The notes beneath the pieces are model-generated. The model was not told the DNA's origin. It saw nothing but the letters and a program-made list of their open reading frames with translations, and did no database searches. The translations under genes were made by a program, and so were the position numbers. 52,008 bases of DNA from Reclinomonas americana ATCC 50394 (Eukaryota; Jakobida; Jakobea; Jakobida), in assembly GCA_048213135.1 (NCBI GenBank), contig PS015352.1, positions 1-52,008 of the forward strand. The letters run 5' to 3'. Every line of letters starts with the position of its first letter. Positions within the stretch are counted from its first letter, which is position 1. Shown here piece by piece: positions 1 to 10,124 of the stretch.

Positions 1-459
1 TCGCGCGGTCCATCGCCGGTGGCAAGGTCTTGTTGTTTCGTTGCATTCGCTGCTATTTCTTGCCCACTCACTCTCTTCTCTGGCCTCACACAGACCACCA
101 CCGCCGTTGGCACACTGGACTACATGGACCCACTGCACATGCACTCGCGAAGCCCGCAGCCCGAAAGCGACGTATTCTCCATGGGCATTGTGCTCCTGCA
201 ACTGGTCACCGGCAAGGCGGTGAGCAGTGTGCGCGAGTGGTCAAGTGCGTGGGATCGGCAGCCTGCCTCTATCCACACAATGGAGCTGGTAGACGCCGGC
301 GAGGGCGTGGAATGGACGGCGCGCATCGCCGAGCCCATGTTCGAGCTCGGCATGCGATGCATGAGTTTGCGCCGGGACCGGCCGGTGGCGCAGGAGGTGC
401 TGGAGGTGATGCGGGCGGTGCGCGAGGCGTGTGGGCAGTTTACGTTGATTGTGGGATGA
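1..459 (+). CDS. 3' end of a TKL/receptor-like protein kinase (partial)
   Basis: The window opens inside a kinase gene. Bases 1-26 read ARSIAGGK, which fits the activation loop just after a DFG motif. A 67-nt intron follows (27-93, donor GTCTTG, acceptor CACACAG), and the last exon is 94-459. It reads AVGTLDYMDP, the P+1/APE region of RLK/Pelle kinases (usually GTxGYxDPE), then SDVFSMGIVLLQLVTG (subdomain IX), then a helical C-lobe ending RRDRP, with the conserved subdomain XI arginine. The stop TGA is at 457-459. The APE glutamate is replaced, as in some divergent TKL kinases. The N-lobe and catalytic loop lie outside the window, so activity cannot be judged. The gene is 0.6 kb upstream of a WD40 gene on the same strand. 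Confidence 0.8.
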   Translation, partial: SRGPSPVARSCCFVAFAAISCPLTLFSGLTQTTTAVGTLDYMDPLHMHSRSPQPESDVFSMGIVLLQLVTGKAVSSVREWSSAWDRQPASIHTMELVDAGEGVEWTARIAEPMFELGMRCMSLRRDRPVAQEVLEVMRAVREACGQFTLIVG

Positions 460-1074
460 GTTTATGCCGGCAAAGAGTGAGGTAGTGCTCTAGCCTGTTT
501 GTCTGTTTGTATTCAGAGGAACACTAAACTTGTTTCGTACATGTTGGGTCGATGGTGACCCTTTCCTTGAAGTTGGGCTGCTTTTGGAAGCAGGCTCTCT
601 TGTGATGCCAAACTTCTGGCGCTCACATTCTCGAGCTTTTTCGAGTTGTCTGTGCTCTTCTGGCTCGGTGCACGGGGTTTTCCATGTTGAAGGAGAGCGA
701 CAGCATGCTTGTACGGCGGACGCAAACTCCGCTGATACCCAGCGGCTTGTCTTCAGCCTCGTGAGCACTTCGATGGTGCGGTCAGTGTTGACGGGCAGCA
801 CGACTCTTTGTGCGGTGTCTCAGCGCCGCTTGTGCTGGTTCACCCAGTGCTTCAGATGTTCATGTCCGCCAGTATTATTCTCAACCCGTTTGTTTCTGCA
901 CAGTGTACATTTGCATGTTTTCTCCTCGCAAAACCATCAGCAACCTTGTGCCATCAACCGTGGACATCGCCTGCACTCTGCCGCAAGAGGCCTGACTGGA
1001 TATTGTCACATTGTTGCGAGAAGTGTCCCACAGCATTCACTCCTCGGCTCTCAGGCGCGCGCGCGCAGCGACAA
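460..1074. other. Intergenic region between kinase and WD40 gene
   Basis: No coding exon is convincing here. An open frame runs through from 530 into the WD40 gene, but its residues before 1163 resemble no domain and the frame contains an obvious start and intron of the next gene. It probably holds the kinase 3' UTR and the WD40 promoter. Confidence 0.5.
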
Positions 1075-2071
1075 ATGGGTTCATCATCATCGAAAGTGCG
1101 CTCTTGCACCTCCTTCCACACTGCTGTTGCTGCTGCTCATTCGCCTCACCGTGTTCGTGCAGGGGGTGTCGTCCTCAAAGGCACACGCGGTCGCAGTCGA
1201 ATCCGTCACCATCACTCCCGACAGCCGGCTCGTTGTGAGCGGCTGTGAGAACGGCACTCTGCGTGTGTGGTCGTTGGCGACTGGGGAGGATGTGCGACAA
1301 CTCGGGGAGCACGCCGAGGGAGTGACCTGTGCAGCTGTCACTCCCGATGGCCAGCACGTCGTCAGCGGGAGCTACGACGCAACGATACGAGTGTGGTCTC
1401 TGGCGAGTGGAGAGGAAGTGCGTCGGCTGGAGGGGCACACCAAGCCTGTGCTGTCTGTCGCGATCACTCCAGACGGCCATCACCTTGTCAGTGGCAGCGG
1501 AGACAACACCGTGCGTATCTGGTCTCTGGCGAGTGGAGAAGAAGTGCGACGACTGGAGGGACACGCCGACGGCGTGTACGCTGTTGCCGTAACCCCCGAT
1601 AGTCAGCACATTGTGAGTGGTAGCAACGGCATTCTGCGAGTGTGGTCCCTGGCGAGTGGCAAGGAGATACGACAGTTGGAGAGACACCGGGAATGGGTGT
1701 CGTCAGTCGCCATCACTCCCGACGGTCAGCACATCATTAGTGGGAGTAGTGAGAGCGTAGCACGAGTTTGGTCTCTGGAGAGTGGTGAGGAAGTGCGACG
1801 ACTGGAGGGGCACACCAAGAGTGTGAACTCTGTCGCCGTCACCCCCGACGGTCGGTACGTTGTGACTGGTAGCACCGACAATACAGTGCGTGTGTGGTTG
1901 CTGGCAAGTGGCCAGCAAGTGCGTCGCCTGAAGGGACACACAAAATGGGTGAGCTGTGTCGCCATCACTTCCGACGGACAGTACGTCGTGGGTGGTGGCA
2001 GGGACAAAACCGTGCGAGCGTGGTCTCTGGCGACGGGCAAGGCTGTGCACTGGGCCCAGGAGGCACATTAG
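1075..2071 (+). CDS. Seven-bladed WD40-repeat protein with a potential N-myristoylation start
   Basis: Two exons. Exon 1 is 1075-1095 and encodes MGSSSSK. The intron is 1096-1162 (donor GTGCGC, acceptor TTCGTGCAG) and exon 2 is 1163-2071, giving 309 aa. The phase is exact, and the layout (tiny first exon ending in Lys, then the propeller) matches the WD40 array at 35.6-52 kb. Seven WD repeats follow, each with the core VxSVAxTPDGxHxVSGSxDxTxRVWSL, enough for a closed beta-propeller scaffold. The blades are unusually alike. Unlike the array proteins it ends after blade 7 (WAQEAH) with no LVLRCF domain. MGSSSS fits an N-myristoylation signal, so membrane attachment is possible. Function is unknown; by family it should be a protein-interaction platform. 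The start is inferred; the open frame itself extends upstream to 530. Confidence 0.75.
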
Positions 2072-2518
2072 GCGACGCAGCCAGCGTTTTTGAGAAAGCG
2101 GCAGGTCCGTGGTCGTCGGGAAGATCGCGCTTCAGTTTTTTGTTGTATTCTCACGTCTCCCATTTTCTGCAGCGCCGGCTGTGCTCGATGTGAGGTGTGC
2201 AGGCTGGCCGTGCTGTTGTACGATGACTTCGAGGGACAAGGTGGGGAGCGGTCAGGTTCTGTTGAAATTAAACGCGCGCTGTCTCTGTATGGTATAAAAA
2301 ATGTGCTCGGATAATATTCACTTGCCACCAAGCAGACCAATCATGTCACACCGTGCGCGTGCCCAGAACTCTTCTCCACGTTGAACGTCGCCTTGCCCTG
2401 AATGCATTGAGGGGACACAACACGAACGCAACAACGAAATACGACCGCAACGCATGCACAAGTCGACCCCACCTCGACACGTTCTTGACACGACACCCAT
2501 CGCAACGGCAGAGAGAGA
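2072..2518. other. Intergenic region
   Basis: No gene seen. Contains the WD40 3' flank and the promoter of the next gene. A short AT-rich stretch near 2290-2320 (TATAAAAAATG) is the only element that stands out. Confidence 0.4.
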
Positions 2519-4480
2519 ATGTCAGACACCGTGTACCAGCGCATGGGCGACCGCGACTCTGCTCCTCCCCCTCCCACAACCGGTTCGATCTGCGCATTCT
2601 TCTGTCTCTCTCACTCTCTCTTTCCCACCTCACTCCCCTTGCTGCCACAGCACACTGGATGTCCGCAGTGGCCGCCCGCACCGCCCCACCCTCCCGCTCC
2701 ACAGAACCCGCAGACGAGGAGATGCGTGCCGTGATGCGTGGCACACACCGCACGACCTGCATCCCGCACACGCGCGAGATCCAATCGTGGCACAACCTGA
2801 CCAGTTTCATTCTCAACATGCTGGTGCCTCCACGCACTCCGACCGCCGTCGAAGCCATGCAGCCGGAGGAGTACCGTGTGGACGGCCTGGAGCAGCGTCC
2901 GTCGGGCACGAGCGAGGTGGAATGGCTCACGCAGCGACTCATGCGCACGGGTGTGAAATTGACGGCGCGCGCCTATCGCAAGCCGCCTGCTGTTGCGTGC
3001 CCTTGTATCACGCATTGTCGTCATTGAGGAGGCACTGATTTGCTTTGGCGTAGGGAGTGATGACCGCACTGGCGAGACTGGACGAGGCCACGATGGTCGG
3101 TTTCTCGGCGACCGCCGCGCAGGGTCAGCAGCAAGCAACCGACACGATTCGCACTGGCATGGTGTGGCTCGCACGTTTCTATGTAGGGATGCAAATGGCA
3201 GTGCTGAACTCTTGACTGCAGATGTTCTGGTACGCCGACGGTGTGACGGTGCAGCTGCCGGAACATGGTTCGTGTGGATATCTTCTTCTGCCTTCTTTCC
3301 TTCAGCTTCCTCTTGTTGCAGTGGTTGTTGTTGTTGTTCGTCTTCTTGTTCTTCTCCTCCATCATCGTCTTCTTCTCCTCCTCCTCCTCCTCCTCTTTGT
3401 CTTCTTCGTTTTCTTCTTGCTGCTGCTGCTGCTGAGTCTTTTGCTGTTCATGTTGTTGATATTGCTCTTCTTCTTCGTTTCACTTTCTCACTCTCGCTTC
3501 CTTCTCCTCATTCTTCTTTTTCTCCTCCTCCTTATTCTCCTTCACTTCATCAAGTTCTTCCCTGCATCAACTTCTTCTTCCCTTCCTCCTCTTTCTCTTT
3601 CTTCTTCGGTTCCTTCTTGCTGCTGTTGCTGCCGTTGTTGTTATTGTCGTCGTCGTTGTCGTCGTCGTCGTCGTTGTTGTTGTTGTTGTTGTTGTTGTTC
3701 TTTTTCTTCTTCTTCTTCCTCTTCTCCTTTTCTACCATTCTCCTCTTCTCCTTTTCTCCCATTCTCCTCTTCCTCCACCTCCTCTCGTGCTCTGCTATCA
3801 CTTTCTCACTCTCTCCTCTCCTCCTCCTCCTCCTCCTCCTCCTCCTCCTCCTCTTTGTCTTTCTCTTGCTGCTGCCTCCTCCTCTTCTTCTCCTCCTCCT
3901 TCTTCTCCTCCTCCTTCTTCCTCCTTCCTTCCCCTTACCCTTCCCCTTACTCCTCCCTCCCTTCCCCCGTCCTGCCCCTCCCCGCAGTTCTCCGCCGGAT
4001 CGCCGAACACGCAATCGCCCAACGCGACGTCCACCGTCGCGACCGCTCCACACCCTCGTTCGTGATCTACGACCTGTCCAACTCGGCGCTGTGCCTCGAC
4101 ACGGGCGNNNNNNNNNNNNNNNNNNNNNNNNNNNNNNNNNNNNNNNNNNNNNNNNNNNNNNNNNNNNNNNNNNNNNNNNNNNNNNNNNNNNNNNNNNNNN
4201 NNNNNNNNNNNNNNNNNNNNNNNNNNNNNNNNNNNNNNNNNNNNNNNNNNNNNNNNNNNNNNNNNNNNNNNNNNNNNNNNNNNNNNNNNNNNNNNNNNNN
4301 NNNNNNNNNNNNNNNNNNNNNNNNNNNNNNNNNNNNNNNNNNNNNNNNNNNNNNNNNNNNNNNNNNNNNNNNNNNNNNNNNNNNNNNNNNNNNNNNNNNN
4401 NNNNNNNNNNNNNNNNNNNNNNNNNNNNNNNNNNTTTGCGCCTGGACGAGCTCACCGCCGACAGCATTGTGCGATACTGA
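2519..4480 (+). CDS. Unrecognised multi-exon protein (interrupted by a gap)
   Basis: Proposed exons: 2519-2582, 2651-2991, 3054-3182, 3222-3267, 3988-4107, then a 327-N gap, then a last piece ending with TGA at 4480. All joins keep phase. The N-terminus MSDTVYQRMGDRDS is followed by a Pro-rich segment, then a helical region (EIQSWHNLTSFILNML; VEWLTQRLMRTGVKLTARAY), a Gln-rich helix, FWYADGVTVQLPEH, and RRIAEHAIAQRDVHRRD with FVIYDLSNSALCLDTG before the gap. The end is LRLDELTADSIVRY. I do not recognise the family. Three donors are GTT-type (GTTCGA, GTTGCG, GTTCGT). The proposed 39-nt intron at 3183-3221 is very short and may be wrong. The 720-nt fourth intron is almost pure CTT/CTC. Confidence 0.6.
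3268..3987 (+). repeat. Polypyrimidine intron, (CTT)n/(CTC)n/(GTT)n
   Basis: This intron runs from donor GTTCGT to acceptor CCCCGCAG. About 650 nt are nearly pure pyrimidine on the transcribed strand: CTCCTC blocks, a GTTGTT block at 3670-3700 and CTTCTT blocks. Long frames such as poly-Leu or poly-Ser here are artefacts of the repeats. Confidence 0.8.
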
Positions 4481-4628
4481 TGTAAAGAGAGAAACAGGGT
4501 GGCCACTGTTCTTTTTCAATCTCCATCGCACTCATCAACATACAACACACCAAGAAGAGGGCCACCACCACCACGCATGTGCGTGCGCTAGAAAAAATAT
4601 CTGAAGAGAAAAAAAGAACGGAGCCCGC

Positions 4629-5655
4629 TCAGTACGTGTGGTCTCCCACAGGGCTCGCTCCTCGCGTCGAGCCCAGCGTATGATGCGACACCGACATGCT
4701 GCGCAGCAACGCACGACGCTGCACGGGAGGAGAAAGAGTGAGCACACAGCTCAATCACAGAGGCAATGACTCCACACTCACACACCTGTGCCTCGCGTTC
4801 CCACTCATCGCGCCATCGCAGCCTCTCGTCCTCCAATGAGCGCTCCAACGTCTCCAGGCGGTTCAACAGTCGCTGCGTCTTCTCTGCGCAGAGTGTGAGA
4901 AAGGGAGAGTGAAGAGGGAGAGAGAGAAGGAGAAGAAGAGAAAGGAGACAGAGAGAGAGAGAGAGAGAACGAGAAGGAGAAAGAGAATAGGAGGAGAGAG
5001 GGAGGAGGAGAGAGGGAGGAGAGAGGGAGGAGAGAGAGGAGAGAGAGAAGGGGAAACAGACAGACAGACAGACACACAGAGACACACAGACGCACACAGA
5101 GACACATAGACAAAGAGAGAGACTCAAAGAGACGCACACACACAGAAGGGCCCACTCTGAGAGAGTGAGAGAAGAGGGCCCGCAACACAGCAAAGAGGGT
5201 CCGGAGTGCGGAACAATCACACACACACACAGACACTCACCGCGTCCACTCTCCAGCTCAGCCTCAGCCGACTCCAGGTACTTGTGCAGGCGGTGGAAGG
5301 TCGTCTCGCGTTGCTTGTCAGTCTACACACACACAGCAAGTGAGCAAGAGAAAGAAGAGCGGAGACAAAAGAGTGAGAGTTGGGCCCGCGCACACCTGAC
5401 GAATGTACAAATCAGTGCGCGAGAACGCGTCCTTGGCCGAGGGCGACTGCGGGTTGTTCAGTGGCGATCCATACTGACGTTGCAAGCTGCACAGAGAGAG
5501 AGAGAGGACATAAAGAGAGAGTTAGTGAGACATGGCACGCGTTTTTCTTTGTGTCATGTGTGCGTGCGCAACTGCACTGGCGAGGCTGGTCGCGCCGACG
5601 AGCTCATGTCGATCGGCGGCGGCCGCGACGGCGTCTTGAAGTAATCAGAGTCCAT
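4629..5655 (-). CDS. Small coiled-coil protein, 147 aa, five exons
   Basis: Exons on the minus strand: 5655-5573, 5486-5396, 5322-5241, 4883-4786, 4718-4629. Phases match at every join (444 nt in total). The N-terminal half is disordered and rich in Pro and Ser (MDSDYFKTPSRPPP; QYGSPLNNPQSPSAKDAF). Residues from about 55 to 115 are a charged coiled coil (TTFHRLHKYLESAEAELE; TQRLLNRLETLERSLEDE; WRDEWEREAQ). The tail is Ser/Thr-rich and ends VGDHTY. I do not recognise the family; a cytoskeletal or centriolar linker would fit the composition but is a guess. The first donor is GTTGCG; the rest are GTGTGC, GTGAGT and GTGTGT. Intron 3 (5240-4884) is a CT-rich microsatellite on the coding strand. 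The ATG faces the + strand exon at 5824, 168 bp away. Confidence 0.75.
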
Positions 5656-5823
5656 TGTGTGCGCGCTCCACAACACAACACAAAACAAAACAAAAACAAG
5701 CGGCTCGCGACAGGACAATCGATCATTTCATCGGCTTCTTGGCCATCCGCGCGATCTCGTTATCCCCTGCTTGCCCTTCCCCCAACCCTTCCCTCTTTCG
5801 TTATCCCCCCTCCTTTGTGAATC
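5656..5823. promoter_or_regulatory. Divergent (head-to-head) promoter interval
   Basis: Only 168 bp separate the start codon of the minus-strand coiled-coil gene (5655) from that of the plus-strand Rossmann exon (5824). A CA/AAAC-rich stretch is near 5670-5700. Both genes must be promoted from this interval. Confidence 0.5.
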
Positions 5824-5857
5824 ATGGCTGCGGCTGGAGAAAAGGTCACGGTGCTCG
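5824..5857 (+). CDS. First exon of a Rossmann-fold enzyme (UGDH or UDP-galactopyranose mutase)
   Basis: The exon encodes MAAAGEKVTVLG and ends with a phase-1 donor (G|GTGAGT at 5858). K-V-T-V-L-G is the first beta strand and first glycine of a dinucleotide-binding fold. The next exon is missing; the only acceptor before the 20-N gap at 6150 does not restore GxGxxG. The two candidate owners are both nearby: UDP-glucose dehydrogenase (C-terminal exon at 6307-6769, opposite strand) and UDP-galactopyranose mutase (C-terminal exons from 7386, same strand). The strand K-V-T-V-x-G fits UGDH slightly better. See the finding on a possible inverted contig. Confidence 0.6.
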
Positions 5858-6306
5858 GTGAGTCATTGCCGCAAAAGATCTTCCTCACGCACACACACGC
5901 ACGCACTTGCTCTCTTGTTTGTTTTCCACACGATGCACGTGTGCGCGGTGGTGTCTGATGCAATGCCACGATCGCGCGGCATCGCTGCATCGTGCGTGGG
6001 CCAGGCGCGCGCGTGCCATGCTCGCATGGTGGTCATGTGATCGTCGCTTAACTCCTCTCTCTCCGCCCCCGCGCACACTCAACTCCTCGCACATCTCCCC
6101 CACCCTTGCCCTTTGTTTCCATCTCTGTGTGCCTCGCAGTCTCCTCTCGNNNNNNNNNNNNNNNNNNNNGCTTGCCCAATTTCATTCTACGTAAAAAGGT
6201 TGAAGAGAGAGACCCGTCCCAAAACCCTCTCACATCGACACAATTCCCGCGCCCGACCACACAAAAAGAGTAAAAAAGAAGAGAGATAAGAGAGAAGAGA
6301 AGAGGA
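5858..6306. other. Intron/intergenic sequence with a 20-N join
   Basis: The sequence after the 5858 donor is CT-rich and intron-like up to the N run at 6150-6169. From 6170 to 6306 it is the 3' flank of the minus-strand UGDH exon. No further gene is seen. Confidence 0.5.
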
Positions 6307-6769
6307 TTATGCGTCGGTGTACTCGTACGTGAAGACGTTGCCGAACTCCTTGCGTGCCGCGTCCACAATCATCTTGCGATCGCGCACGATAACGTGCTTG
6401 CCCTTGGCGGCAATGCGTGACGCGACCGCCAGCGGCTGCGACTCCTCCACAATCGGCACAGGGCACAGTGGCTTGTAGGCCACATCCTCAAACACGTACT
6501 CGTCCTTGCCCTCGGCCAGCAGCTGCTCCGTCATAATGTCGGCGTGGTACTCGTTGTACTCGTCGGTCGCCACCATCAGCTTCGGGTCAATGCCCACCGA
6601 CTTGGCGTAGATGCCCAGAGCGCGGTTGTCGCGCGGGAAGCACGGGCCGCCAAAGCCGTAGCCCGGCAGGATGCACTTGCGGCCGACACGCGAGTCGGCG
6701 CCCACCGCCTTCAGCACGTCGAACTTGTTGGCGCCGGGTGTGCGATCGCAAATGTCACCAATCTGGTTG
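6307..6769 (-). CDS. UDP-glucose 6-dehydrogenase, last exon (partial)
   Basis: Oxidises UDP-glucose to UDP-glucuronate with two NAD+. The last exon begins after acceptor CCACAG (6775-6770) and reads NQIGDICDRTPGANKF, then VGADSRVGRKCILPG, then the catalytic-cysteine motif YGFGGPCFPRDNRALG, which defines the family. It then has a YKPLCPVPIVEESQPL region with the NAD-domain C-terminal Rossmann strand (GKHVIVRDRK). It ends FTYEYTDA followed by TAA at 6309-6307. About 153 residues are present, out of a usual 430-490. The N-terminal part is missing in the gap at 6801-7385 or elsewhere. The family assignment is secure from the Cys motif. Its strand is opposite to both neighbouring nucleotide-sugar exons. 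Confidence 0.9.
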
Positions 6770-6800
6770 CTGTGGAAGGAGGGGAGGAATGGTGAGCCAC

Positions 6801-7385
6801 NNNNNNNNNNNNNNNNNNNNNNNNNNNNNNNNNNNNNNNNNNNNNNNNNNNNNNNNNNNNNNNNNNNNNNNNNNNNNNNNNNNNNNNNNNNNNNNNNNNN
6901 NNNNNNNNNNNNNNNNNNNNNNNNNNNNNNNNNNNNNNNNNNNNNNNNNNNNNNNNNNNNNNNNNNNNNNNNNNNNNNNNNNNNNNNNNNNNNNNNNNNN
7001 NNNNNNNNNNNNNNNNNNNNNNNNNNNNNNNNNNNNNNNNNNNNNNNNNNNNNNNNNNNNNNNNNNNNNNNNNNNNNNNNNNNNNNNNNNNNNNNNNNNN
7101 NNNNNNNNNNNNNNNNNNNNNNNNNNNNNNNNNNNNNNNNNNNNNNNNNNNNNNNNNNNNNNNNNNNNNNNNNNNNNNNNNNNNNNNNNNNNNNNNNNNN
7201 NNNNNNNNNNNNNNNNNNNNNNNNNNNNNNNNNNNNNNNNNNNNNNNNNNNNNNNNNNNNNNNNNNNNNNNNNNNNNNNNNNNNNNNNNNNNNNNNNNNN
7301 NNNNNNNNNNNNNNNNNNNNNNNNNNNNNNNNNNNNNNNNNNNNNNNNNNNNNNNNNNNNNNNNNNNNNNNNNNNNNNNNNNNNN
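6801..7385. other. Assembly gap (585 N)
   Basis: Unsequenced. It should contain the 5' half of the UDP-galactopyranose mutase gene, and on the present layout also the 5' part of UGDH. Together these need well over 585 bp. Confidence 0.95.
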
Positions 7386-7918
7386 ACGATGGCGGTGTGT
7401 ACAAGTTTGATCATTTGCTCAGCACCATGCCTGCGGATCACATGGCCACGATGTGAGTGGGGGTGGGGTGGAAGGGGGAAGGGGAAAGGGGGGAGAAGGG
7501 AGGGAGAAGGGGAAGGAGAGAGGGAGAAGGGGAAGGAGAGAGGAAAATAGAGAAGGAATAGGGAGAGCGAGAGAGAGAATGTGCCAGAAAATGAGAGAAT
7601 CGGGGACAGAGATGGAGAGAGAGCGAGAGAGAGAGAGAGGGAGCGAGAGAGAGAAAGCAGAGCGAGCGAGAGAGAGAGAGAAGAGCAGAGTAAGAGAGAC
7701 AAGGTGCCAGAAAATAAGAGTGCGATGCGGTGAGGCTGCGTGATTGAAAGAGAAAGAGAAAGAGATGTAAGCATGCTGACAGACAGAATACGTAAGAGTG
7801 CGACGCGGTGAAGCTGAGTGACTGAAAGAGAAAGAGTAGAGATGCAAACAGACCGGCAGACGGAGAATGGTCTGAGTGAGAGGGTGTGAGCCAGTGAGGC
7901 TTAAGAGAAAAGTATGAG

Positions 7919-7961
<43 letters not shown>

Positions 7962-9268
7962 GGAATGCAAAAGTTGAGAGCAGGAGCGGACAGAGAAAGG
8001 AAGATGTGAACCGGAAAGAAGGCATAGAGTGGTACGGAGAGTGAGTGTGAGAGAAAGAGAGAATGTGCGAGAGTGCCAGGTGCAGAGAGTGAGAATTGAC
8101 GGAGAGAAGAAAGACAGAATTGATATGGAGTGAGGGAGAGAACCAGATGGAAAGACGGAGAGACAGAGAAAAATTGATGGAGAAGCGCAGTGAATGGAAT
8201 GCTATGAAAGCGAGAGAGATGGGGGAAGAGTGGCCACATTATCTCACTCTTTTCCCTCCATGACAGGACCGACGTTGCCGGACTGGAGGCAGTGGCACCC
8301 GGCTTTGTGCGCCAGTCGGTGAATCTGGTGGGTCTGGGCATCGAGGGGCAGCTGAAGGAGGAGTTTGCCGATGTGTCATGGATGTACTTCCCGGAGGACG
8401 AGTACGTGTTCTACCGCGTGACGGTGATGAGCAACTTTGCGGCGTCTGTGGTGCCGAACTCGGATCTCTCCAAGTTGCGCCGCTGGGCGCAGACGGACAA
8501 TCAACACACTGTGGCTCACTCTCTCTCTCTGCCAACGCAGGTACTACTCGCTGATTGTGGAGGTGTCGGAGAGCACCACTCGACCGGCGCTCCCGGGTGG
8601 CGAGCTTGGCGTGCCGCCACGACCGGAGGATGTGACCGAGGCGGTGATTGCCGGCCTGCGACTGTGCGGTCTGCTGGAGGAACCGAGCAAGATTGTGTCG
8701 AGGTGGTACACGCGACTGAACTATGGCTACCCCGTGCCGTTCCTCAAGCGGTGAGCGCAAAGGGGAGAGAGGGGGAATGGAGGTGAAGAGAGAGGAGAGG
8801 AGAGGAGAGGAGGGAGTGGGAAAGGACAGCGTGTGGTGAGGGAAGAGATGGGGAGAGATGACAGGAGAGATGACAGAGGATGTCGTAACTGTGTGTGCGT
8901 GCATATATGAGTATTGAGGATAGATGGGAGTGAGCGGGTGTGAGAAACAGATTGCGCTGTGCGTGTGCATGTGAATGATGCGAGATGACAAAGATGGAGA
9001 GATAGAGAAAGACGGGAAACAGCGTGCATAGGATTTGCTGTGCTTGTGCAGTGCTGGGCTTCATGTCTTTACAGGACAGCTTGCGTGTTCTTTTGTCGAG
9101 AGAGAAAGAGAGAAGAAAAAGATAGCGCGACGGGCGAGACAGGGGAGACATGTGCTTTGCAGCGCGGGAAGAGTGGAAAGAGATGAGTAGAATGTGTACC
9201 CTGTTGTTCCGTGCCCTGCTGCTCTCTGTTCCTTGTGCGTCTCTCTGTCCTTCGTTCTCGCGCTCTTC

Positions 9269-9305
<37 letters not shown>

Positions 9306-9668
9306 GTCTTCCTTTCTCTCATTATCTCTCTGCCTCTTTTTCTTTCTTTCTTTACTTTTCAATCTTATTTCTCCCTCTCTTTCTCCCTCTTTCCCTCCCT
9401 TCCCTCTCTCCACTGCTTACTCACTTTCCTTGTCTGTGCTCACAGCGACGAACTGGTGAAGAAGGTCGACGACGCACTGCTGCCCTTTGGCATCCACTCC
9501 CGCGGCCGCTTCGGTGCGTGGAAGTACGAGGTGGCCAACCAGGACCACTCGTGCATGCAGGGCGTGGAGGCCATTGATGCGATGCTCTTTGGCACGGAGG
9601 AGACCACCTTCCGCTACCCCAATGTCGTCAATGCTGGCACTGGTGTCGGCCGTCGACCGTTTGTGTAA
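7386..9668 (+). CDS. UDP-galactopyranose mutase (eukaryotic type), C-terminal half
   Basis: A flavoenzyme that interconverts UDP-galactopyranose and UDP-galactofuranose. Visible exons: 7386-7452, 8267-8473, 8541-8750, 9446-9668, with stop TAA. They read YKFDHLLSTMPAD, then MYFPEDEYVFYRVTVMSNF, then YYSLIVEVSEST, then VSRWYTRLNYGYPVPFLKR, then HSRGRFGAWKYEVANQDHS and MQGVEAIDAM. The last segment is the conserved C-terminal signature of fungal and protist mutases (RGRFGxxxYEVxNQDHS). About 236 residues are present; the FAD-binding half is lost in the gap. The intron at 8474-8540 has a GTTGCG donor; family similarity (K followed by YYSLIVEVSES) fixes this join. Introns 7453-8266 and 8751-9445 are long, GA-rich then CT-rich. 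Its closeness to UGDH makes a small nucleotide-sugar neighbourhood. Confidence 0.88.
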
Positions 9669-10124
9669 GTCGGCTGTGCGCAGTGCGGTGTTTCTTTTCT
9701 TTTATTGTTTTGATTTTTTGGCGAGGTAGAGAGATGAGAGATTGTGAATGTGCGAATAAATGGAGCTTGTCAGCACTACGTTTCGCTCACGAGAGACGCA
9801 CGAAGACAGCAACCACAGATCGTGAGCGATGAGTCCTCGCGCTCCAGTAACCGACGATTGACACAGTTCTCGCGAGAGCTAACACTGCTGCTGCCCTCAA
9901 GACTGGCGTTCGTGTTGATGTTTTGGATATTGTTGGAAGTGGTCATCGTATCATTGGTGGTACCTGCCTGTCAACCCTGCCGATTATGCGAATCGTCACC
10001 ATGTCGCGCAGCTTTAACGCCTGCTTGCCGAGTTCATACGTAGCCAGACACCCTGCACCTGCATAGCCGAGCAAGTACTACAATTGCCCATTCACTGGCC
10101 GGTCATCATCACAGACTGCAGCTG
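9669..10124. other. Convergent intergenic region
   Basis: This lies between the stops of the mutase (+) and the 283-aa gene (-). No exon is supported; the open frame at 9744-10043 has no recognisable content. Confidence 0.45.

Noticed and set aside
530-1162. Upstream extension of the first WD40 gene to 530
   Set aside because: The residues have no WD or other pattern, and a 7-codon first exon with a clean intron gives the same layout as the array genes.
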